NCBI GenBank assembly: GCA_049602155.1
Contig: JBMYRH010000011.1
Coordinates: forward strand, 1-64,000
Direction: 5' to 3'
Source: JBMYRH01 sp049602155
GTDB taxonomy: Bacteria; Myxococcota_A; UBA9042; PHBI01; JBMYRH01
DNA length: 64,000 bases
Shown: positions 55,101 to 63,399 of the stretch, one piece after another
Numbering within the stretch: position 1 is the stretch's first letter
Layout of the letters: every line of letters begins with the position of its first letter
Program-made: the position numbers and the translations under genes
Notes under the pieces: generated by a model
What the model saw: only the letters and a program-made list of their open reading frames with translations
Databases searched by the model: none
Told to the model about the DNA's origin: nothing

Positions 55101-58077
55101 CATCGCCCCAGAGCCGCCTGTCCTCTTAGAGACCCTCCCCGAGTCACCAGGGAGCCATAAGTCCCCAGGGTTCGTCGGGACCGCCGAGGCCAACGCCCTC
55201 GTGAAGCTCTACGACGAGGTCGACTGCTCGGGTCAACAGACGGGCAAGGGAGACGCAGACGCGGACGGATCCTTCACGGTCCAGGCCAACGTCAAGGCGA
55301 ACCAGACGACGACCACCCACGGCACGGCGACGGACGCCGCGGGCAACGTGAGCGTGTGCGGTTCAGGGCTCGACTACACCCATGACGATAAGGCACCGAA
55401 CAAGCCGATCATCCTGGGGACCGACCCCGAGTCGCCCAACAACCAGTCCACCAACCCGGTCGTGTTCGGCACCGCCGAGCCTGGCTGCACGCTCGCCCTG
55501 CTGACGGACTTGAACTGCTTCCTGGAGCCCGCCGGGACGACCGTCACCGACGAGGAGGGCAACTGGTCCCTCACGGTGTCGGTCGAGGCGAACACTCAGA
55601 CCCCGCTGCGGGCCTACTGCACAGACGCCTCTGACAACCAGTCCGAGTGCTCAAGCGAGCTCTACTACATCCACGACGACATCCCGCCGGAGTTCGACGG
55701 GATCGACAACGTCGTCGCTGTGGACGAGGACACGATGGTCGCCAGCTGGCTCCCGGCGACCGACAACTTCACGCTGCCCTTCAACATGGTCTACGAGGTC
55801 TGCGTCACCACCGAGTGTGGCGGCTGCGACGGTGAGAACTTCACCCCGACCTACGAGATGATGCCTGGGACGCTACAAGTCACGGTCGATGAGCTCCTGC
55901 CAGACACCCGCTACTACTACGCCGTACGAGCGCGTGACGAGGCGGGCAACGTCGACACAAACGACAAGGACATCGCCATCAAGACCCCCGGGGCGAAGAT
56001 GGCCACGGGCATCGCGGTGGGTGAGTCTCAGACCTGTGCGCTGCTCTCTGACGGCCTGCTGGCGTGTTGGGGAGATGAGACCGTGCCCACCCTCGATGAG
56101 CCTCCGCTCGCCATCGGTATGGGCCTCAACCACAGCTGCGCGGTCCTGCGTGACGGTCAAATGCGGTGCTGGGGTGCGAACACCTCGGGGCAGCTCGGCA
56201 ACGGCAACACCAACAACAGCGCGGTCCCTGTGGCGGTCCTGCAGGTCGCGGACGCAGTGCGTGTCAGCGTGGGGGTCGCCCACACCTGCGCCGTCATGAG
56301 TGACAGCCGTGTCCAGTGCTGGGGTCAGAACCAGCATGGCCAGCTCGGCGATGGCACGGAGGAGCTGCGCGCGAAGCCGACTAACGTCTACATGGCCAAC
56401 GGTGTCTTGCTGACGGGCGCGGTCGACGTCGCGTGTGGCTGGAACCACACCTGCGCCGCGATGGCTGACGGGACGGTCAAGTGCTGGGGCCTCAACGTCT
56501 TGGGGCAGCTCGGAGATGGCACTCAGGTCTCGAGCCCCTACCCCATCGACGCGATGGTCAGCGGCTCGGTCCGCCAAGTCGTCGCCGGTGAGGGTCACAC
56601 GTGCGGCCTCCGAGTCGACGGCGATGTGACGTGCTGGGGCTGGAATGAGTTCGGTCAGCTCGGCGATGGCACCAACGAGATCAACCCAATGCCCTCCTCT
56701 GTCGGGCTCTACGACGTGCGTCAGCTCGGTGGCGGCGCGTGGCATGTCTGCGCGACCCTGACCGACGGCTCCGGCCAATGCTGGGGGCGTAACGAGTCCG
56801 GTCAGCTCGGCAATGGCACGGCGATTAACGCTAACGTGCCGCAGCTCGTCACCGGCCTCACCGACACCATCGCGATCGGCGCGGGCTCCAACCACAGCTG
56901 CGGCCTCCTGAGTGACGGCTCGGTCCGCTGCTGGGGAGCCAACCTCGGTGGAGAGCTTGGGAACGGGAGCACGGGGACCAGCCTGGTCCCGGTCTTGGTC
57001 ACCGCCATCAGCGGTGTCTCGCACCTCACGCACGTCTCTCGAAGCTCCGAGCATGGCTGTGCCCGGGTCTCGGACGGTTCGCTGCGCTGCTGGGGCAAGA
57101 ACTCATCGGGCCAAGTCGGCGACGGTGAGACGACGCTCAACGGTGAGGTCACCATCGTCGAGACCCCCGCCACCGTCATGGTCGCGACGGGCGAGTTCAA
57201 CTCCTGTGCGCTCATCGACGACGGCTCAGTCCGCTGCTGGGGCGCGAACACGAGCGGCTCGGTCGGCAACGGTCAGACGAGCGCACCCGTGAAGATCCCC
57301 GCGGTGGTCTCCGACCTCGTGGGCGTCATCGACATCTCCGTCGGGCGCCTCCACGCCTGCGCACTCACAGCGAGCGGCGGCATCTACTGCTGGGGCGCCA
57401 ACGAGTCCGGGCAGCTGGGCGTCGGGGACCTCGACGATCGTCATATGCCCACCGAGGTGGACATGGACGCCGCGGTCGCGATCGCCGCTGGAGACCGACA
57501 CACCTGCGCGGTCATGGCCACCGGTGATGTCCAGTGCTGGGGCCTCAATGAGCATGGGCAGCTCGGCGTCGGTGACTTTGAGTCCACGGTCTGGCCCGAG
57601 CCCGTCCTGAACCTCGATCTGGTCGTGGGCATCGTCGCGGGCAAGGACCACACCTGCGCGCTGCGCTCCAACGGCACGATCCGATGCTGGGGCGCCAACG
57701 GTAAGGGGCAGCTCGGTGATGGCACCACAGTCGATAAGCCAGAGCAGACCCCGGTTCCCGGGCTCAACAAAGTGATCGATGTCAGCGCGGGGCTGGCCCA
57801 CACCTGCGTCACTGTCGTCGATGGGACAGCCAGCTGCTGGGGCTCCAATGGCTCGGCTGAGCTCGGCGACCCCGACGCCGGCACCTTCAGCGCGTCGCCG
57901 ATCAACGTGCTCGACTTGTTGAGCGACGTCCGGACGATCGAGGCGGGGACCTACAGCACCTGCGCATTGGGCTATGACGGCCTGGTGCAGTGCTGGGGCT
58001 ACAACAACAACCTGCACCTTGGGACAGGGGAGCTGCTGCTCGTGGAGAGCCCAATGCTGGTCGACTGCTTGCCGTGA
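49162..58077 (+). CDS. Giant surface lipoprotein: 19 Ig-like repeats, FN3, 14 RCC1 repeats
   Basis: 2971 residues from GTG 49162 (GGGAG 6 bases upstream; GTG 49159 is the alternative). Signal with lipobox VALVGC. The Cys-rich N-terminus (about 80-330) includes the PCESNDDCFSGYC module, a CDGVDNNCNGQVDEG MopE unit and a TSP3-like stretch. About 329-2173: 19 Ig-like repeats of roughly 95 residues (PxSPSxxxxPxVxGxAEP...YxDxxCxG...DxAGNxSxCSxxxxYxHD), each with two cysteines. About 2174-2275: a fibronectin type III-like domain ending GAKMATG. About 2282-2970: 14 RCC1-type repeats (HTCAxxxDGxxxCWGxNxxGQLGxG), enough for two seven-bladed propellers. Predicted cell-surface adhesin or prey or ligand receptor. 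Function not proven. Confidence 0.9.
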   Translation: MKRQSTSTGYVVLALVVALVGCEAAGTAAGTEDIAGSTSPVTGWADAGDDPGSDPQGTNGKDTIGAADEDAAAAEEIPLPDSDFCTENPGSPFCPCESNDDCFSGYCIPSSQGDQLCTKTCEDSCPDGWSCKPDPGGAETSYICVEDQINLCRPCQFNDDCKYFSHVGDRCVFLGEAEGSFCGTACEDENDCREGYGCQEVPDVETGELSNQCVKLDGDCECTSRAIQEAAATTCKNAQCAGTRVCTSEGLSACNAPEPEPESCDGVDNNCNGQVDEGFLDTDGDGLADCVDEDDDNDEVLDEEDNCALVGNAEQGDDDGDQIGNLCDPPPVPVITGTDPPSPADNVEPLVIGTGETGTIIYLFTSPECDAPKAVGVVEDGAWQEFLTVNDGVTTEIYAAAESVPYGVLSACTTEPFLYDEIGDLDDQTPPAIVITGSEPPSPSFSMTPDVLGETEPGATVRLYQDADCTGADLGETVANETGDFAFGIDAIENSDYAVSAQATDKANNLGPCSAVFVYTNDTVVPEPPTFTDTSPDSPSADNTSPILLGNCEGFASVQVYTNADCSGEPHASSTATPSGVFAVPVTAAENAETTYWGTTTDVAGNVSSCSTDSFTYIHDNELPMTPVIVETNPPSPGSVTQPTVIGVTEPNSFVQVYTGPGCTGVAISGEADEDGNFAFAVIVNENTQTLLYASATDGTGLVSDCTPEGFPYVHDGVNPEAPIFTGTEPTSPGTAMTFDVMGSAEAGATLTLHLDQDCATPALVTTMVADTGEFTVNVEAIANSPLNLWGRATDGAGNLSPCTDDAVTYVHDDVPPAAPVLTGTLPPSPAPTTEPLVLGTSDPDVTIALFSNPACVGTTLGEGLATEDGTFEVPAVVTEDGTTYVFAHAVDAAGNVSACSADSLIYEYDDSQPEIPQIESSNPESPANHNEPVLIGIAQAQTTVMIYTNAECSGEPEATVEANAVGDFEVAVLVPDDTTTSFYANALNALGVYSPCSVSPFVYIEDSREPLAPVLTHTTPDPPSNQITPIVHGAVEPGTILRFYKDSECEGDEIGLGAAQVGDFAVPATVNANGDTMLYATASDNVGNTSACSTPGLLFTHDDIAPEPPLLDATTPPSPSDTVTEPIVLGSASPHAMVTIYGNPLCNGPVLGQAAASALGLVSAPVMLNENSVTTLFGTATDEAGNTSVCSQEPLTYIHDNAVPDAPLLLGTSPDSPGTETLPTVHAQSEPGATVRVFLQPGCTGFMSGSGEAGFNGLANFQILVPENAATTLYADAMDIGGQVSECTPQPLLYEHDGIAPEPPLLIDTDPTSPSFVETPELLGETEPFCNVDIWTNESCAGDPAFSVEADEVGDFNTTIAANINATLTLSARATDPAGNVSDCGTPMVYLHDDVPPSVPVLDATSPVSPSSFLEPVVHGTSDPAVRIRVYDNAACDGAMLGEADASAGGLFAVTVTPAINTTTTLHAEAVDEAGNVSGCSGNLLYTHDDTQPTVPVILGATPESPNNQSTEPILYGSAEPNATIRIYTNEACSGAAEAVSTSDVIGVFEVQVQVEPNSQTQYWVASEDSASNISPCSPGAYIYIHDILTPQAPLLEGTTPESPSNTSTSPVVFGTAEVLGTIGLYLTPDCSGEPVVTSFNVSFDGDAFEVPIDVAENSTTSVYATVTDQAGNISPCTVDPLVYIHDTIAPEPPILTGTTPESPSNQPVPLVDGTAEPLSEVTLYGDAECTGNELGKDTATPEGTFGIAAFVGFDAETLLYATARDDAGNISSCSEVPLSYVNDSSPPQTPVLTHTVPESPSTTNTTPTVFGNTEPSITVNLYTIDGCILDPIATTTADEDGDFSFIVTVPDNAITVFYANSVDEIGNISLCSEGLEFLHDDEVPEAPLLMGTDPESPGQDPTPEVLGESEAEILVYLFTTPDCSGDPIGEGVSDEIGTFAVEASTSNDNASITYYAYVVDGAGNTSPCSEGLVYIHDTIAPEPPVLLETLPESPGSHKSPGFVGTAEANALVKLYDEVDCSGQQTGKGDADADGSFTVQANVKANQTTTTHGTATDAAGNVSVCGSGLDYTHDDKAPNKPIILGTDPESPNNQSTNPVVFGTAEPGCTLALLTDLNCFLEPAGTTVTDEEGNWSLTVSVEANTQTPLRAYCTDASDNQSECSSELYYIHDDIPPEFDGIDNVVAVDEDTMVASWLPATDNFTLPFNMVYEVCVTTECGGCDGENFTPTYEMMPGTLQVTVDELLPDTRYYYAVRARDEAGNVDTNDKDIAIKTPGAKMATGIAVGESQTCALLSDGLLACWGDETVPTLDEPPLAIGMGLNHSCAVLRDGQMRCWGANTSGQLGNGNTNNSAVPVAVLQVADAVRVSVGVAHTCAVMSDSRVQCWGQNQHGQLGDGTEELRAKPTNVYMANGVLLTGAVDVACGWNHTCAAMADGTVKCWGLNVLGQLGDGTQVSSPYPIDAMVSGSVRQVVAGEGHTCGLRVDGDVTCWGWNEFGQLGDGTNEINPMPSSVGLYDVRQLGGGAWHVCATLTDGSGQCWGRNESGQLGNGTAINANVPQLVTGLTDTIAIGAGSNHSCGLLSDGSVRCWGANLGGELGNGSTGTSLVPVLVTAISGVSHLTHVSRSSEHGCARVSDGSLRCWGKNSSGQVGDGETTLNGEVTIVETPATVMVATGEFNSCALIDDGSVRCWGANTSGSVGNGQTSAPVKIPAVVSDLVGVIDISVGRLHACALTASGGIYCWGANESGQLGVGDLDDRHMPTEVDMDAAVAIAAGDRHTCAVMATGDVQCWGLNEHGQLGVGDFESTVWPEPVLNLDLVVGIVAGKDHTCALRSNGTIRCWGANGKGQLGDGTTVDKPEQTPVPGLNKVIDVSAGLAHTCVTVVDGTASCWGSNGSAELGDPDAGTFSASPINVLDLLSDVRTIEAGTYSTCALGYDGLVQCWGYNNNLHLGTGELLLVESPMLVDCLP
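50148..55680 (+). repeat. 19 tandem Ig-like repeats (about 95 residues each)
   Basis: Counted by the recurring linker 'HDxxxPxxPxxxxTxPxSP'. First copy begins near residue 329, last ends before the FN3 domain. Copies are diverged, with conserved TAEP, Cys-x-Gly and AGNxSxCS. Confidence 0.85.
56005..58070 (+). repeat. 14 tandem RCC1-type repeats
   Basis: Counted by the CWG motif, from ACWGDET to QCWGYNN. Each has a CAxxxDG...CWG pair, a possible intra-blade disulfide. Fourteen fits two seven-bladed propellers. Confidence 0.85.
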
Positions 58078-58814
58078 TCACGTGGATTCATGGCCTCTTC
58101 GGCGCCCCCACTGACTTTGCGGAGGTAGCCAAGCGGCTCACAGTGGCACGGAGACAGGCCTCTATGCCCTTACCAGGGCATGGCGGCTCGCCGGCCCTTG
58201 AGTGTTTGCCTGAGCCCGCCTTCGAGGAGGTCTCCAGGGCGTTCATCGCGTCATTGGACGCGCTGGGCATCCCATCTACAACGCTTATCGGCTACTCGAT
58301 GGGCGCGCGGGTCGCGATGCACATCGCCTGCGATTTCCCAGAGCGCATCACCGAGCTCGTCGTAATCGGTGGACACCCGGGGTTAGAAGGAGAAGACGCC
58401 CGGATGGGGCGTCAAATGGTGGACAGGAAGCGCGCCGATCGCATCCGTGGCGGTGGCCTCAAGTCCTTCCTCGACACCTGGTACCGGCAGCCCCTCTTCG
58501 CTCAATTCCGCGCGCACCCTCGCTTTGCTCAGATTGTAGAGGGCCGAAGCGCAGGAGACCCAGCGGGGGTCGCGACCACCTTGGAGCGCCTCTCTACCGG
58601 GTATCAAGCACCGCTGACAGAGGCGCTGATCGCGTCGACCATCCCCACGCTCTGGGTCGTGGGGGCTGAAGACACACGATACCTGAGCCTCTTAGAGCCT
58701 TTAGCCAGGGCTCAGGGCTCAGGGCAGTTGGCGATCATCCCGGGGGCTGGCCATGCGGTCGTGACCGAGGCCCCTGAGGCGCTCGCTGACGCGCTAAACA
58801 CGTTCTTGGGCTGA
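58074..58814 (+). CDS. Alpha/beta hydrolase, MenH-like
   Basis: 246 residues from GTG 58074, whose G-T-G-A overlaps the stop of the RCC1 lipoprotein gene. Hydrolase features: oxyanion/His-Gly WIHGLFGAPTDF, nucleophile elbow LIGYSMGARVAMH, GGHPGLEGEDAR, acid loop VVGAEDTRYLSL and late His IPGAGHAVVTEAP. The SMGAR elbow and GGHPGL resemble MenH (SHCHC synthase of menaquinone synthesis) more than generic esterases, but no other men genes are visible. Coupling to a surface lipoprotein makes a menaquinone role uncertain. Convergent with dnaE2. Confidence 0.8.
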   Translation: MITWIHGLFGAPTDFAEVAKRLTVARRQASMPLPGHGGSPALECLPEPAFEEVSRAFIASLDALGIPSTTLIGYSMGARVAMHIACDFPERITELVVIGGHPGLEGEDARMGRQMVDRKRADRIRGGGLKSFLDTWYRQPLFAQFRAHPRFAQIVEGRSAGDPAGVATTLERLSTGYQAPLTEALIASTIPTLWVVGAEDTRYLSLLEPLARAQGSGQLAIIPGAGHAVVTEAPEALADALNTFLG

Positions 58815-58823
58815 AGTGCTGCG

Positions 58824-61800
58824 CTAGCGAAACTGACGCGAGCGGATCGAAGCGCGGACATCAGGCAGCGGGATGAAGCCGCTCCCGAGGATATTCAGGA
58901 CCCCATGCTGACGCTCTAAGGTCCCGCGGACCTCAAGGGCAGGCGTGGTCGCGATCAACAACCGGTGAGCCTGAAAGACATCCGGCATGACGACGATGTT
59001 GATCATCCCATCCTCGTCCTCGAGGGTCATGAAGAGCACCCCTTTAGCCGACCCTGGGCGCTGGCGACAGATCACGATCCCCGCGACACGGACCACCCGC
59101 CCATGAGGCACCCGTGTGAGCGCGGAAGAGCCAAGAACGCCGCGCGCGTCAAGGCTCTCCCGGTGAAACGCCATGGGGTGATGACGGTGGCTCAGGCCCA
59201 TGGTCGCGTAGTCGGCGCGGGTGTCCTCCAAGGCGCTCATCGAGGGGAGCCGCGTAGGCACACGCTCCACGGTCTGGAGGTCCAAGCTCATGTGCCGCTC
59301 TCGCAAGCGCTTCAGGACCTCCCACAGCGCCTCGCGACGCCCTGGCCAGAGGGTCCGGAAGGCACCCGCTCTCGCCAAGGTCACGAGGACGTGGTCTCGG
59401 ATCCCCGCCTCGTTGGCCCGCTGAACAAGCTCATCAAGGCTCCCGAGCGGGCCACACGCCATGGCCGCCTGAAGCGCCGAGCGGCTCGCAGTCGAGAGCC
59501 CGCGGACCTGACGCAACCCCAAGCGCACCGCAGGCGGGCCGCCTTGAACAGCCTCAAGTCCATTGTCCCACGTCGAGAAGACCACATCGACAGGGCGCAC
59601 CTCGACGCCATGACGGCGGGCATCCGCGACCAACGTCGCGGGGGCATAAAACCCCATCGGCTGGGCGTTGAGCATCGCGACGAGGTACTCCGGGTGAAAG
59701 TGATGTCGGAGGTAGGCAGAGGCGTAGGTGAGCAGCGCAAAGCTCGCAGCGTGGCTCTCGGGGAAGCCGTAGCTTGCGAAGCCCTCAAGCTGATGAACGA
59801 TGCGCAGCGCGGTCTCTTCACACACGCCGCGCGCCATCATCCCATCCCACAGATCACGGAGGCTCCCTTTGACCATATCGTGGGCGCGCTTAAAGCCCAT
59901 GAGCTTGCGCAGGCGATCCGCTTGCCCCGGAGTGAAGCCCGCCATCACGACCGCGACCTTCATCCCTTGCTCTTGGAAGAGCGGCACACCGAGGGTCCGC
60001 GCCAGCACCGGCTCAAGATCAGGGTGTAGATAAGTCACCGGCTCTTCCCCGCGGCGGCGGCGAATGTACGGGTGCACCATCTCTCCTTGGATCGGTCCGG
60101 GGCGAATCAACGCGACCTGAACAACGAGGTCATAGAAGCGTCGCGGGCGCAGGCGCGGCAGGCTCTGCATCTGAGCCCGTGACTCGATCTGAAAGAGCCC
60201 GATCGTGTCCGAGGCGCAGATTTGGTCGTAGACGGCGGCGTCATCCATCGGCAGGTGACCAAGCTCGAGGGTGACCCCCCGGCTCTCGCTCACCAAGCGC
60301 AACACCCCATCCAGGACCGTGAGGATCCCCAACCCCAGCAGGTCGATCTTGACCAAGCCCACCGGTCCAAGATCGTCCTTGTCCCACTGAATCACCGTGC
60401 GCCCTGCCATGCTCGCCGGCTCAATCGGTGCGACGGTCGTCAAAGGCTGCGCCGTCAGCACAAACCCCCCGGTGTGGATAGCCCGGTGCCGTGGGAGGCG
60501 GTCGAGGCGCTGCACCACGTTCAAGAGCGCTCGGACACGGGGGGACGCCGGATCTAGCCCGACCTTCTCTAGGCCACCTGAGGCGAGCAACGCCACCGCC
60601 TCAGAGGCCTCGCATCGCCCCACTTGTGCCGCCAGGCGCGCCCCGACCTCGACATCCAAGCCAAGCACACGGGCGACATCTCGCAGGGCGCTCTTGCCAC
60701 GCCAGGTGATGGTCGTGCAGACCATTGCCGTGTGGCGGCGACCGTAACGTTGGTAGACGTACTGCAGGACCTCTTCGCGACGCTGATGGGCAATGTCGAG
60801 GTCAATATCGGGCGGATCTGTGCGGCTCTCCGAGAGGAAACGCTCGAAGAGCAGGTCCATCCCGATGGGGTCGATCGCCGTAATGTCCAGGCAGTAACAG
60901 ACCGCAGAATTCGCCGCTGAGCCGCGGCCTTGAACCAAGATGTCGCGCTCACGAGCGAAGCCCACGATGTCTGCGACGATGAGGAAGTACCCCGCGAGCC
61001 CAAGCCGCGCGATGACGTCCAGCTCATGGGTTAACTGCGCATGATGACCCGCTGAGAGCGGCGCCCCGTAGCGCCGCTTCGCCCCGGACCAGACCTTCAG
61101 AGCGAGGTGAGCGTTGTCATCCCCCTCATCCCCGTCACCCGACTGAAACCTGGGCAGCTCGGGCGCCAAGGCGTCGAGCTGGAACCCACACTGCTCAGCC
61201 ACCTCAAGGGTGCGCTCTAAGGCCCCCGGGTGATCGCGCCACAGCGCTGCCATCGCCTGAGGGCTGCGCACGTGCCATTGATCATTCGGCAAGAGGATGG
61301 TCCCCGCCTCGTCCAAGGTCGTCTGGTGACGGAGGCAGGTCAGCACGTCATGGGCGCAGCGGTCTTCAGCCGCCGCGTAGTGCACATCACCCGTGGGCAC
61401 CCAGCGGAGCCCAAACCGATTGGCCAGGGCGATCAATCGCCGCGCAATGCGGTGCTCAAACGGGAGCCCATGACGCCACACCTCGATGGCGAGGTGGTCA
61501 CGGCCAAAGAGTTGCTGAAGGTAGCTCAGGCGCTCGATCGCCCTGGGCTCATCATCATCGATGAGCGCCTGTGCCAGCGGCCCCTCGAGGCCCCCGGTCA
61601 AGGCGAAGAGCCCCTCGGTGCGCCCCTCCAACGCAGCCAGTGGTGTGCGCGCTTGTCCGCGTGCGCAGCTCATGCGCGCCGTGCTGATCAACTCGCAAAG
61701 GTGGCCCCAACCCCGGCGGCTCTCCACGAGGAGCGGCAAGAGCATGTCCCCCTCTAAGGTCAGCGTCGCGCCGTAGATCGGTCGAATGCCCGCCTCCTCA

Positions 61801-62003
61801 GCGGCGCGATGAAGGCGCACAGCCCCGCCCAGGTCATCGCGATCGAGCAGCGCAAGGCCGCTCACTCCAAGCGCAGCGGCTTGAGCCACCAAGCGCTCAG
61901 GGGTCGATGCCCCGCTCAGGAGAGAGAACGCCGAGCGTGCATGCAGCTCCACATAACGCGGCGAAGGAGATGAATGCGGCTCTGGGACAAGGCGGAGTGA
62001 CAT
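58824..62003 (-). CDS. dnaE2: Error-prone DNA polymerase III alpha subunit DnaE2
   Basis: 1059 residues from ATG 62003. Translesion C-family polymerase of SOS mutagenesis. Segments in order: PHP domain (ELHARSAFSLLSGASTPERL...ALLDRDDLGG), polymerase active region with PDIDLDI near residue 397 (catalytic Asp pair), WDKDDLGPVGLVKIDLLGLG, IGLFQIESRAQMQSLPRLRP, and a C-terminal OB domain (RVAGIVICRQRPGSAKGVLFMTLED). Length and the AQMQSLPR segment fit DnaE2 rather than replicative DnaE. Usually expressed with imuA and imuB; these are not in the window. A candidate LexA box sits just upstream (62019-62035). Confidence 0.94.
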   Translation of the reverse strand: MSLRLVPEPHSSPSPRYVELHARSAFSLLSGASTPERLVAQAAALGVSGLALLDRDDLGGAVRLHRAAEEAGIRPIYGATLTLEGDMLLPLLVESRRGWGHLCELISTARMSCARGQARTPLAALEGRTEGLFALTGGLEGPLAQALIDDDEPRAIERLSYLQQLFGRDHLAIEVWRHGLPFEHRIARRLIALANRFGLRWVPTGDVHYAAAEDRCAHDVLTCLRHQTTLDEAGTILLPNDQWHVRSPQAMAALWRDHPGALERTLEVAEQCGFQLDALAPELPRFQSGDGDEGDDNAHLALKVWSGAKRRYGAPLSAGHHAQLTHELDVIARLGLAGYFLIVADIVGFARERDILVQGRGSAANSAVCYCLDITAIDPIGMDLLFERFLSESRTDPPDIDLDIAHQRREEVLQYVYQRYGRRHTAMVCTTITWRGKSALRDVARVLGLDVEVGARLAAQVGRCEASEAVALLASGGLEKVGLDPASPRVRALLNVVQRLDRLPRHRAIHTGGFVLTAQPLTTVAPIEPASMAGRTVIQWDKDDLGPVGLVKIDLLGLGILTVLDGVLRLVSESRGVTLELGHLPMDDAAVYDQICASDTIGLFQIESRAQMQSLPRLRPRRFYDLVVQVALIRPGPIQGEMVHPYIRRRRGEEPVTYLHPDLEPVLARTLGVPLFQEQGMKVAVVMAGFTPGQADRLRKLMGFKRAHDMVKGSLRDLWDGMMARGVCEETALRIVHQLEGFASYGFPESHAASFALLTYASAYLRHHFHPEYLVAMLNAQPMGFYAPATLVADARRHGVEVRPVDVVFSTWDNGLEAVQGGPPAVRLGLRQVRGLSTASRSALQAAMACGPLGSLDELVQRANEAGIRDHVLVTLARAGAFRTLWPGRREALWEVLKRLRERHMSLDLQTVERVPTRLPSMSALEDTRADYATMGLSHRHHPMAFHRESLDARGVLGSSALTRVPHGRVVRVAGIVICRQRPGSAKGVLFMTLEDEDGMINIVVMPDVFQAHRLLIATTPALEVRGTLERQHGVLNILGSGFIPLPDVRASIRSRQFR

Positions 62004-62018
62004 GACCTGCGAACATAG

Positions 62019-62035
62019 CTGGACAGGCGTTCAGT
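62019..62035 (-). promoter_or_regulatory. Candidate LexA (SOS) box before dnaE2
   Basis: CTGGACAGGCGTTCAGT matches 14 of 17 positions of the Myxococcus xanthus LexA consensus CTRHAMRYBYGTTCAGS (recalled from memory), 16 bases upstream of the dnaE2 start. GAAC 62011-62014 and GTTC 62029-62032 form a spaced dyad as well. Confidence 0.5.
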
Positions 62036-62154
62036 GTCTAGCGCTCAGTCGATGCATGACGGCGGCCCTCGCTACGAGCGCCTCGGCAGCTTCATCGCGG
62101 CGACCAACCGTCCGGGCCTTGCCCCCGGCTGTCGATCGAAGCTATGGATCGTTC

Positions 62155-63399
62155 ATGAGCCCTGCACCCCAACCTGCGCACCCTGACTTGAGCGGCCGTC
62201 GCGTCCTCCTCGCGGTCGGTGGTGGCATCGCAGCCTACAAGGCCCCCGAATTGGTTCGGCGCCTGAAGGACGCCGGTGCAGAGGTCCAGGTCATGCTGAC
62301 CTCGGCGGGGGCCAAATTCGTCTCAGCCCTGGCCCTTGAGGTCGTCAGCGGGCACCCCGTGGGGCTCGGGCTCTGGCAGACCGACGCTGAGAGCCGCATC
62401 GTTCACACCGATCGAGGCAAGGCCGCGGATGTGATCGTCATCGCCCCTGCGACCGCCAACCTGATCGCGCGTATCCGTCAGGGGATGGCCGACGATCTCG
62501 TGACCACCACCGTCATGGCCTGCACCACCCCCGTGATGCTCTGCCCGTCGATGAACACCGAGATGCTGAACAACCCACTGGTGCAGGAGAACATCACTGC
62601 GCTGGAGTCCTTGGACCGCTACACCCTGCTCACGCCATCCACGGGTGAGCTCGCTTGTGGCGTCGTCGGGGCGGGGCGCTTGCCCGATCCCCCGGAGATC
62701 ATCGACGGCCTGGATCGGCTGCTCTCCCATGGTGAGCTGCGCGGCGTGCGCGTCACAGTCACCGCGGGGCCGACTCGAGAGGCGCTCGACCCTGTGCGTT
62801 TCCTGACTAACCACTCGACAGGCACCATGGGCTTCGCGCTGGCGAGCGCATTCGCGCAACGGGGAGCCAAGGTGACCTTGATCGCTGGGCCAGTGGCTCA
62901 CGCAACGCCCCGTGGCGTCGCGCAGCGCATCGACATCACGACCGCCAGCGACATAGAGGCTGCTGTGGACGCGGCGTGGGAGCACACCGACGTGCTCGTC
63001 ATGACCGCCGCCGTCGCAGACTATCGACCCGCCTCTCCAGCCGCTCAGAAGCTCAAGAAAGGGTCCGCCGACCTGACCCTCCCGCTCGTCCGGACGACCG
63101 ACATATTGGCCTCCACAGCCACGCTCCCTGGGCGCGCACAGAAGGTGATCGTGGGCTTCGCAGCCGAGACCGAGGACCTCGAGGTCCATGCCCGCCACAA
63201 GCTCACAGCGAAGTCCCTGGACGCCATCGTTGCCAACGACGTCAGCGCGGAGGGGGCTGGGTTCGGCCAAGGCGACAACACAGGGCTCTTGATGACTCAA
63301 GACGGTGTCACGCCGCTCCCCCGCGCCCCAAAAGCTGCGTTCGCTGAGTCCATCCTCGAGGCGCTGATCCCCGCCATCCGGAGTCGCCTCGATGTCTGA
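62155..63399 (+). CDS. coaBC: Phosphopantothenoylcysteine synthetase/decarboxylase
   Basis: 414 residues from ATG 62155 (frame open upstream). Bifunctional coenzyme A pathway enzyme. N-terminal CoaC: LLAVGGGIAAYKAPELVRRL, FMN- and substrate-binding PSMNTEML, CGVVGAGRLPDP. C-terminal CoaB: TAGPTREALDPVRFLTNHSTGTMGFALASA, AAVADYRP, FAAETED and NDVSAEGAGFG. Catalytic His in GKAADV-type helix is not certain. Divergent from dnaE2. Overlaps the next gene by 8 bases. Confidence 0.93.
   Translation: MSPAPQPAHPDLSGRRVLLAVGGGIAAYKAPELVRRLKDAGAEVQVMLTSAGAKFVSALALEVVSGHPVGLGLWQTDAESRIVHTDRGKAADVIVIAPATANLIARIRQGMADDLVTTTVMACTTPVMLCPSMNTEMLNNPLVQENITALESLDRYTLLTPSTGELACGVVGAGRLPDPPEIIDGLDRLLSHGELRGVRVTVTAGPTREALDPVRFLTNHSTGTMGFALASAFAQRGAKVTLIAGPVAHATPRGVAQRIDITTASDIEAAVDAAWEHTDVLVMTAAVADYRPASPAAQKLKKGSADLTLPLVRTTDILASTATLPGRAQKVIVGFAAETEDLEVHARHKLTAKSLDAIVANDVSAEGAGFGQGDNTGLLMTQDGVTPLPRAPKAAFAESILEALIPAIRSRLDV

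Noticed and set aside
58965..60029. A 354-residue plus-strand frame opposite dnaE2.
   Set aside because: It is the shadow of a conserved polymerase gene with intact motifs on the other strand.
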